Origin: Paenibacillus macerans
Lineage (GTDB): Bacteria > Bacillota > Bacilli > Paenibacillales > Paenibacillaceae
Direction: 5' to 3'
NCBI RefSeq assembly: GCF_900454495.1
Contig: NZ_UGSI01000001.1
Coordinates: forward strand, 3,348,001 to 3,412,000
DNA length: 64,000 nt
The notes beneath the pieces are model-generated. The model had not been told where the DNA came from. It saw nothing but the letters and a program-made list of their open reading frames with translations, and searched no databases. Both the position numbers and the translations under genes were made by a program. Positions 58,718 through 64,000 of the stretch are shown piece by piece. Within the stretch, counting starts at the first letter, position 1. Each line of letters opens with the position of its first letter.

Positions 58718-58895
58718 GGAGTTCGCCTTTCTTTGTTCACATTTATGCGAAAACTATTTACCTATTAAACCCCGGCTGTAAAATATTTGTCAAGACAAAA
58801 GACGAGGTTTGTCATTTCCTATCTCCGCCATTTTGCAGTAAGATTAGTAAATATCCATTTACGACCAACATCCTTTTCAGGGGGCCTTTAGCGTT

Positions 58896-60251
58896 ATGAA
58901 ATCCAACAACCAAACCACTTTGCAAAAAAAATTGCTGCCGCGCCATATCAGTTTTATGGCGATGGGCGGCGTGATCGGCACCGGCATTTTCAAAGGCAGC
59001 GCGGAAACGGTAAGCCTGGCCGGTCCAGGCGTCATTTTTTCCTACGTTTTCGCCGGCTTGCTGCTGCTTGTCGTGATGGGGGCGATCGCCGAAATGGCCA
59101 CCGTTTATCCGGGCCGGAATATGAAAGACTTCATCCGCCAAGCGTTCGGGGAACGGGTATCTTTTATCATCGGCTGGCTGTATTGCTTTATGTGGCTGGC
59201 CGTCTGCGTCATCGAGGTCATCGCCGCCGGCAGCTTCCTGCAGTTTTGGCTCCCGGGCGTGCCGCTCTGGGTTTTGAGCCTGGCCAGCGCGGCCTTCATC
59301 CTGGCCGTCAACACGATGAGCGTCGGCGGATACGGGGAATTCGAATTTTGGCTCGCCGGCATCAAAATCGCCATGATCGTGGTGTTCATCGTGCTGGGCG
59401 CGGCCATCCTGTTCGGCTGGATTCCCGGGGACGGGGCACCGTTCCCGTACAACTACACCGCTTACGGCGGCTTTTTCCCTCACGGCTGGACCGCCATTTT
59501 CTCGGCCCTGCTGGTCGTCATGTTCTCTTACGGCGGCTCCGAGCTGATCGGGCTGACGTTATCGGAAGCGCAAAATGCCGAAAAGGTGCTGCCCCGGGTC
59601 GTCAAAAGCTTTATTTTGCGCGTCGTCCTGTTTTATACGCTGCCGATTCTCATCATCTGCGGACTGGTCCCGTGGAACAGCCTGAACGAACAGACCAGCC
59701 CGTTCGTCCAGGTGCTGGCATCCGCCGGTTTGCAGGGCTCGGCGCACCTGATGAATTTCATCCTGATTACGGCCGTTTTGTCGGCCGCCAATTCCGGCAT
59801 TTACGGCGCTACCCGCATGCTCCACTCCATGGCGGCGGGCGGCGAAGCTCCGGCTTTACTCGCCCGAATTTCGGCCCAAGGGGTTCCGGTCAACAGCCTG
59901 AAGCTCTGCGGCAGCGTGCTGATCCTCGGTTCGCTGGTCGCCTATTTGAATCAAGCCGGCTTATTTCGCCTGCTGATGGCCGTGCCGGGTTTCGTCGTGG
60001 TGCTCGTTTGGATTACGATCTGCTTGTCCCAGCTTAAGCTGCGCAAATCCTATCCGGGAACGCCGGGCTTTAAAGTCTGGGGATATCCCTATATTACGAT
60101 CTTAACGATTATCTGCTTATCGGTCATCGCCCTGATGTTTTTGTTTGACGCGCAAAACCGGATCAGCATATCGGTCTGTCTCGCCGTGCTGACCCTGCTG
60201 ATCGTCTGGTCGGCGGTACGGTTTCGCTCCGGCGCCGGCCGCGGCCGCTAG
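58896..60251 (+). CDS. Amino acid permease (APC family)
   Basis: A 451-aa secondary transporter with 12 helices. The APC motif HISFMAMGGVIGTGIFKGSA is at residues 17-36, and further motifs include VMFSYGGSELIGLTLSEAQN and FILITAVLSAANSGIYGATR. This is the GabP/AnsP-like subgroup that includes B. subtilis YbxG. CAGGGGGCC precedes the ATG. Substrate not predictable; a neutral or branched amino acid is plausible. Confidence 0.94.
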   Translation: MKSNNQTTLQKKLLPRHISFMAMGGVIGTGIFKGSAETVSLAGPGVIFSYVFAGLLLLVVMGAIAEMATVYPGRNMKDFIRQAFGERVSFIIGWLYCFMWLAVCVIEVIAAGSFLQFWLPGVPLWVLSLASAAFILAVNTMSVGGYGEFEFWLAGIKIAMIVVFIVLGAAILFGWIPGDGAPFPYNYTAYGGFFPHGWTAIFSALLVVMFSYGGSELIGLTLSEAQNAEKVLPRVVKSFILRVVLFYTLPILIICGLVPWNSLNEQTSPFVQVLASAGLQGSAHLMNFILITAVLSAANSGIYGATRMLHSMAAGGEAPALLARISAQGVPVNSLKLCGSVLILGSLVAYLNQAGLFRLLMAVPGFVVVLVWITICLSQLKLRKSYPGTPGFKVWGYPYITILTIICLSVIALMFLFDAQNRISISVCLAVLTLLIVWSAVRFRSGAGRGR

Positions 60252-60359
60252 AACGCCGTTAACCTGCGAACCTAAGCGAAAGACAGTTTGCCCCTGTTCC
60301 TCCGTCCATGCCCGGCATGTTACAATAACGTCAGAAGTCTAAACCGGTTTGGGGGAATT

Positions 60360-62672
60360 ATGGAACTACAGGTACTAACCGAACTTGTTCTGCAGAAACC
60401 GACGCTGCGTTACCGGCTGATCCGCCGGATTCAAGGCGCTTACCGGTACGATACCGCCTATTGGCGTTTTGCCGCAGCCGGTCCATGGGGCGCGGGTATG
60501 TTGGCTTTTATGCTGCTGGCTTTGGGCATGCCTACAGGCCTCGGGTCCGCCTTCGACATGCTGCTGTTCGTATTGACGGGGACGATGGGAATGTTCGCCG
60601 CCGCGCACGCGGCCGCGGCCCTGCTGGCGCTGATCGGAATACCGGTCCCCCGCCTGTTTGCGGGAACCGTGTTGTATGATCTGATCGTCATTTTTTTCAT
60701 CTTCTATTATAATGATGTGCCTCTTGCCGCTGCGGCGGTAATATCCGGCGCGGCGACGCTGGCCGGAGCCATCGCCGGCTTGATTGCCGCATGGATCGTC
60801 CGCCTGCGTGTCCCGCTTCGCGCCAAAACCGGCCTGCTTGCGGCGCTTGCGCTGTTTGGACTTACCGCCGCCGTCTGGCCGGAGGTTTCGCCGCAAACCG
60901 ATCTTATGCCGGCTTCCCTTACCGCTTCCGGCGCTTTCGAACCGGCCGATAATCCGGCCAATCCGGGACCTTATCGAGTTTCTACATTATATTATGGGAG
61001 CGGTAAAGACCGCTGGCAGCCGGAATTCGGGAAAGAGACGGATCTGCGGTCCGCATCCGTTGACGCCTCCGCTTACATTAAAAACTGGCCGAGGCTCCGC
61101 ACCTGGTTTTGGGGTTATGACCAGCGCGCGCTTCCCGTCAACGGCCGGGTATGGATGCCGGATGCGGGCAAAGGAAATTCGGGGTACGCCGGCCCCTATT
61201 CGCTCGTTCTGATCGTTCACGGCAACCATTTGATGGAGGACTTTTCCGACGGGGGATACGCTTATTTGGGCGAGCTTTTGGCCAGCCGGGGATATGTGGC
61301 CGTTTCGGTGGACGAAAACTTTTTGAACTATTCGGCATGGTCGGGGATTCCCGACAATGATATGAAGGTGCGCGCCTGGATGCTGCTGAAGCATTTGCAG
61401 CAAATCGGAGAGTTTGCCGCCGAGCCGGGCAATCCGTTATACGGGAAAATCGACTTCGGACAAATCGCCCTGATCGGCCATTCGCGCGGAGGGCAAGCGG
61501 CCGCCATGGCCGCCGATTACCGGAATTGGTTCGGTTCCGACGCGTCGCTGCAAAGCCTGGACTCGTTCCGGATTCAAGCCGCGGTTGCCATTGCCCCCAC
61601 CGACAAAAAGGTGGACAACAAATACACCAGGCTGCGGGACGTCAGCTACTTGACGCTGCAGGGCGCCCGGGACGGCGATGTCAACGATTTCGACGGCGAC
61701 CGCCAGTACATGAGGACCACGTTTTCCCGCGGGTCGGACAAATTCAAAGCTTCGCTCTATATCGCCGACGCCAACCACAGCCAGTTTAACAGCAGCTGGG
61801 GGGCCAGCGATGTCAGTTATCCGAAAGGCATCCTGCTTAGCCGAAGCGGCATGCTGGCTCCCGACGAGCAGCGGGAAATCGCGAAGGTGTACATTTCCGC
61901 ATTTTTGGAGGAAACGCTGCAGCGGCAGGAGCAGGAACAACAGGAGCAAGAGTCATACCTTGCCTTGTTTCAGGACTATCGCGCCGGAATGTCCTGGCTG
62001 CCGGATACGGACTATTATAACCGGTTTGAGAGCGGATCATTTATCCCATGGGCCCGCTTTGACGAGGACACAAACAGGGCGTCGATTCCCGGCGGCGGAA
62101 AAGCGGAGGCCAGCGGCCTCATCTGGACGGAGCAAAACGCCAAAAACCGGCACAACGTCAGCAAACCGACCCGCGGCATCGTGCTGGAGCGCAGCGAAAG
62201 CGCGGCAAGGGGCGGCGCCGGCTCCGTTTACGCTCTGCAATGGGAGCAAGGCGCCCCCGTTCCCGGGCCGGGCGGGTCCGCTCCCGAATGGTTGTCCTTT
62301 TCATTGGCGGCCTTAAACCATGAACTTGAACCAAACGATTCGGGGGCTGCCGATGCGGCCGCTTCTGCGGAGATCAGCGTAGAGCTGACCGACGGCCATG
62401 GCACATCCGCCGTCCTGCCATTGTCCGCATTTATGGACAGGGCTCCGCTTCCGGAGACCACTTTCACAATTCATCCGTGGCTGGAGCGGAACCTGTCGGA
62501 AGGCAAATACAAGCATCCGACCGAAGCGGTATTCCAAACCTGCCGCCTGCCGTTAGCGGCCTTCGCCGCGGCGAAGCCGGGCTTTGACCCGTCGCCCGGC
62601 ATTACCCGCCTGGCCTTCCGCTTGAATGGCGGCCCGGCCAAAATCATGCTGGACAACATCGGGGTATATTAA
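60360..62672 (+). CDS. Membrane-anchored alpha/beta hydrolase
   Basis: A 770-aa protein starting MELQVLTELVLQKPTLRYRL (GGGGG 4-5 nt before the ATG at 60360). Four to five N-terminal helices (about residues 45-190) come first. Then an alpha/beta-hydrolase domain appears (SLVLIVHGNHLMEDFSDGGY, nucleophile elbow GHSRGG, and the HSQFNSSWGASD region for the catalytic His). A C-terminal beta-sandwich-like domain of about 200 residues follows. The hydrolase part resembles chlorophyllase/PAF-acetylhydrolase-type enzymes. The substrate is unknown; the domain order is unusual. Confidence 0.85.
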   Translation: MELQVLTELVLQKPTLRYRLIRRIQGAYRYDTAYWRFAAAGPWGAGMLAFMLLALGMPTGLGSAFDMLLFVLTGTMGMFAAAHAAAALLALIGIPVPRLFAGTVLYDLIVIFFIFYYNDVPLAAAAVISGAATLAGAIAGLIAAWIVRLRVPLRAKTGLLAALALFGLTAAVWPEVSPQTDLMPASLTASGAFEPADNPANPGPYRVSTLYYGSGKDRWQPEFGKETDLRSASVDASAYIKNWPRLRTWFWGYDQRALPVNGRVWMPDAGKGNSGYAGPYSLVLIVHGNHLMEDFSDGGYAYLGELLASRGYVAVSVDENFLNYSAWSGIPDNDMKVRAWMLLKHLQQIGEFAAEPGNPLYGKIDFGQIALIGHSRGGQAAAMAADYRNWFGSDASLQSLDSFRIQAAVAIAPTDKKVDNKYTRLRDVSYLTLQGARDGDVNDFDGDRQYMRTTFSRGSDKFKASLYIADANHSQFNSSWGASDVSYPKGILLSRSGMLAPDEQREIAKVYISAFLEETLQRQEQEQQEQESYLALFQDYRAGMSWLPDTDYYNRFESGSFIPWARFDEDTNRASIPGGGKAEASGLIWTEQNAKNRHNVSKPTRGIVLERSESAARGGAGSVYALQWEQGAPVPGPGGSAPEWLSFSLAALNHELEPNDSGAADAAASAEISVELTDGHGTSAVLPLSAFMDRAPLPETTFTIHPWLERNLSEGKYKHPTEAVFQTCRLPLAAFAAAKPGFDPSPGITRLAFRLNGGPAKIMLDNIGVY

Positions 62673-62722
62673 AAACGCTTATTCCCTTCGGCCTATCTAC
62701 AGGCCGGGAATAAGCGTTTTTT
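62672..62722. terminator. Bidirectional terminator between hydrolase and gbsR
   Basis: AAAAACGCTTATTCCC (62672-62687) and GGGAATAAGCGTTTTT (62707-62722) are perfect 16-bp arms, with an inner GGCC/GGCC pair. It begins at the hydrolase stop codon and lies before the end of the convergent gbsR gene. Confidence 0.9.
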
Positions 62723-62738
62723 TACAATAAGGCGCGTA

Positions 62739-63290
62739 TTATTCAGGTTTAGGTACGAGCTGGTAGATGTCCCCGCTTTCCATCGTATCGATCAAACGGT
62801 CCAGCCACTCGTAATATTTTACCGCTTCCCTCATTTTGCGAGCATCTTCCTCCAGCACCTTGCGAAGCGGTCCTTCCGGCTCGCTCGCCAGACAGCGGTT
62901 CAATTCATCCAGGGAACGGCGCAGCACCAGAATGTTGCCTTCCACGGCTTTTCTCCATTTAATGGCAAAAAAGTCCGTAAACGTCTGATACCAATCGTAT
63001 TCGACTTCATATAAGTCCTTGCGCGAGCCTTTCTCCCATACTTTATTCACCATTTTGAGATCAAGCAGCGTTCGCACGCCCGTGCTCATGCTGGTCTTGC
63101 TCATACTCATTTCGACGCCCATCTCATCCAGGGTCATCGGCTTATCCGCAAAAAAAAGCAGCCCGTACAAATGGCCCGTTGATAGAGAAATGCCATATAA
63201 GTCCATATTTCTGCCAATCGCTTCTATAACACGCTTGCGTACCTTCATTAATGACGCATGCTGTTCTTCCGTGAGCTGGTCCAAGCTCAT
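62739..63290 (-). CDS. gbsR: GbsR-type MarR-family regulator
   Basis: A 183-aa regulator. The winged helix includes YGLLFFADKPMTLDEMGVEM and SMSKTSMSTGVRTLLDLKMV, and the remainder is helical (RKVLEEDARKMREAVKYYEW). It is of the GbsR/OpcR type, which represses choline and glycine-betaine uptake or synthesis genes in Bacillus. It is divergent from opuAA, supporting that role; the regulation is inferred from context. Confidence 0.9.
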   Translation of the reverse strand: MSLDQLTEEQHASLMKVRKRVIEAIGRNMDLYGISLSTGHLYGLLFFADKPMTLDEMGVEMSMSKTSMSTGVRTLLDLKMVNKVWEKGSRKDLYEVEYDWYQTFTDFFAIKWRKAVEGNILVLRRSLDELNRCLASEPEGPLRKVLEEDARKMREAVKYYEWLDRLIDTMESGDIYQLVPKPE

Positions 63291-63453
63291 GCTTGCAACC
63301 TCCTATTCATTGCGAACCATGATTCTATGGTGTTGGCGCCATCTAACACTGCGTAGTCTAACGCTTATTCTATCTTAAGGAAAGCCTGCCGAAATGTAAA
63401 GAAGCGACTTCGGCAGGATATGGGAGCATACGAGAGTTATCCGTAGATTCGTT

Positions 63454-63475
63454 ACGTTCAGTTTTTTCTGTACGT
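63454..63475 (+). promoter_or_regulatory. Candidate GbsR operator
   Basis: ACGTTCAG (63454-63461) and CTGTACGT (63468-63475) are inverted repeats with one mismatch around a T6 spacer; TTACGTAC follows at 63479. It lies in the 338-bp gene-free region between gbsR and opuAA, about 155 bp upstream of opuAA. Confidence 0.45.
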
Positions 63476-63628
63476 TCCTTACGTACGGATTTGAGCTTTG
63501 ATATATGTTTGTTTTACCTGTTAGACTGTTATACATAGGTTGATGCGATGCTGACCGCTTCGCCTTGCTTTTTGCTGCAGCGAAGTCAGGCATCGGAGGG
63601 CAAAGTTGTTAAGAAGAGGAGTGAATAT

Positions 63629-64000
63629 ATGAGTAAGGAAATATTGCGTGTCCATGAAGTAAGCAAATTGTTTGGCCCGCACGCGGAGCAGGGCATACCT
63701 TTGCTGAAGCAAGGTTATACGAAAGAACGCCTGCTTAAAGAGAAAGGCATTACGATTGGCGTCGGCCAGGTGAGCCTGGATATCCGCGAAGGGGAAATTT
63801 TCGTCATCATGGGCCTGTCCGGCAGCGGCAAATCGACGCTTGTGCGGATGCTGAACCGGCTCATCGAACCTACGGCAGGTGAAATTCTGCTGCACGGACA
63901 GGACTTGCTGAAAATGAATAAATCGCAGCTTCGCGAAGTGCGGAGAAAATCGATCGGCATGGTGTTCCAGAAATTCGCCTTGTTCCCGCACCGCACGGTG
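63629..64000 (+). CDS. opuAA: Glycine betaine/proline ABC transporter ATPase (C-terminus beyond window)
   Basis: The first 124 residues of an OpuAA/ProV-type ATPase. AGAGGAGTG lies 7 nt before the ATG. The family-specific N-terminal extension (MSKEILRVHEVSKLFGPHAE, QGIPLLKQGYTKERLLKEKG) is followed by Walker A GLSGSGKST (residues 62-70) and the Q-loop VFQKFALFPHRTV at the window's end. It would energise uptake of glycine betaine or related osmolytes. The permease and binding protein are expected beyond the right edge. Confidence 0.95.
   Translation, partial: MSKEILRVHEVSKLFGPHAEQGIPLLKQGYTKERLLKEKGITIGVGQVSLDIREGEIFVIMGLSGSGKSTLVRMLNRLIEPTAGEILLHGQDLLKMNKSQLREVRRKSIGMVFQKFALFPHRTV

Noticed and set aside
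1..64000. CRISPR array, prophage, insertion sequence or replication origin
   Set aside because: No regular direct-repeat/spacer array, transposase, integrase, phage structural gene or DnaA-box cluster was seen.

Overview
The window looks like chromosomal DNA from a Paenibacillus-type, spore-forming Bacillota. The reasons are a GC content above 50% with strong GGAGG-type ribosome binding sites, sporulation genes (cmpA, a YdcC-like lipoprotein), EndoA/EndoAI, GbsR/OpuA osmoprotection, a Gram-positive Tad locus ending in an FHA protein, and many carbohydrate regulators. No phage, integrase, transposase, rRNA or CRISPR array was found. Both ends cut through genes.

Layout. 1-5.4 kb: a minus-strand cluster of a coiled-coil membrane protein (cut at the left edge), an ABC-2 permease, its ATPase, and a 793-aa exported membrane protein. 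5.5-9.3 kb: purU, nfo, a DUF2621 protein and a TIGR01777 epimerase. 9.6-11.8 kb: two FecCD siderophore permeases behind a Fur-like box. 11.9-22.5 kb: a ten-gene Tad/Flp pilus operon preceded by a leader with an intrinsic terminator; next to its 3' end is what looks like the first 14 codons of a lost Ser/Thr kinase gene. 22.7-28.2 kb: a small Cys-containing protein, a lipoprotein plus MacB-type ABC pair, and an alkaline phosphatase. 28.3-33.0 kb: two identical tRNA-Leu(GAG) genes flank an XRE regulator, a PAS protein, AzlCD and a HAD phosphatase, followed by tRNA-Glu, tRNA-Ser and tRNA-Asn.

33-37.4 kb: MFS exporter plus ArsR-like regulator, a small basic protein, SprT/YdcK, a short conserved protein and cmpA, with many repeats between them. 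37.7-44.7 kb: a LacI-controlled CUT1 sugar ABC operon ending in an 810-aa presumed carbohydrate-active enzyme. 45.4-52 kb: tex, a DUF4190 protein, ndoA-ndoAI, alr and ydcC. The order alr-ndoAI-ndoA-tex-(cmpA)-ydcK-tRNA(Asn-Ser-Glu-Leu) matches, from memory, the Bacillus subtilis dal to trnS region, with the sigB module absent and the sugar operon inserted. 52.2-54.5 kb: a LytTR/ABC-permease fusion pseudogene, a TetR regulator with a 30-bp palindromic operator and its membrane-protein target. 54.6-58.7 kb: ThuA plus Gfo/Idh/MocA with a divergent AraC regulator, and an MFS transporter. 58.9-64 kb: an amino-acid permease, a membrane-anchored alpha/beta hydrolase, GbsR and the start of opuAA.

The least explained content is intergenic. 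One group of elements carries four short boxes, two direct then two inverted, with neighbouring boxes of a pair almost exactly 50 bp apart; at least three unrelated box sequences follow this geometry. A second, 167-bp family has perfect 17-bp terminal inverted repeats and a central hairpin that seems to covary between copies. Start codons were moved from the longest possible ORF wherever a clear ribosome binding site pointed to a better one.
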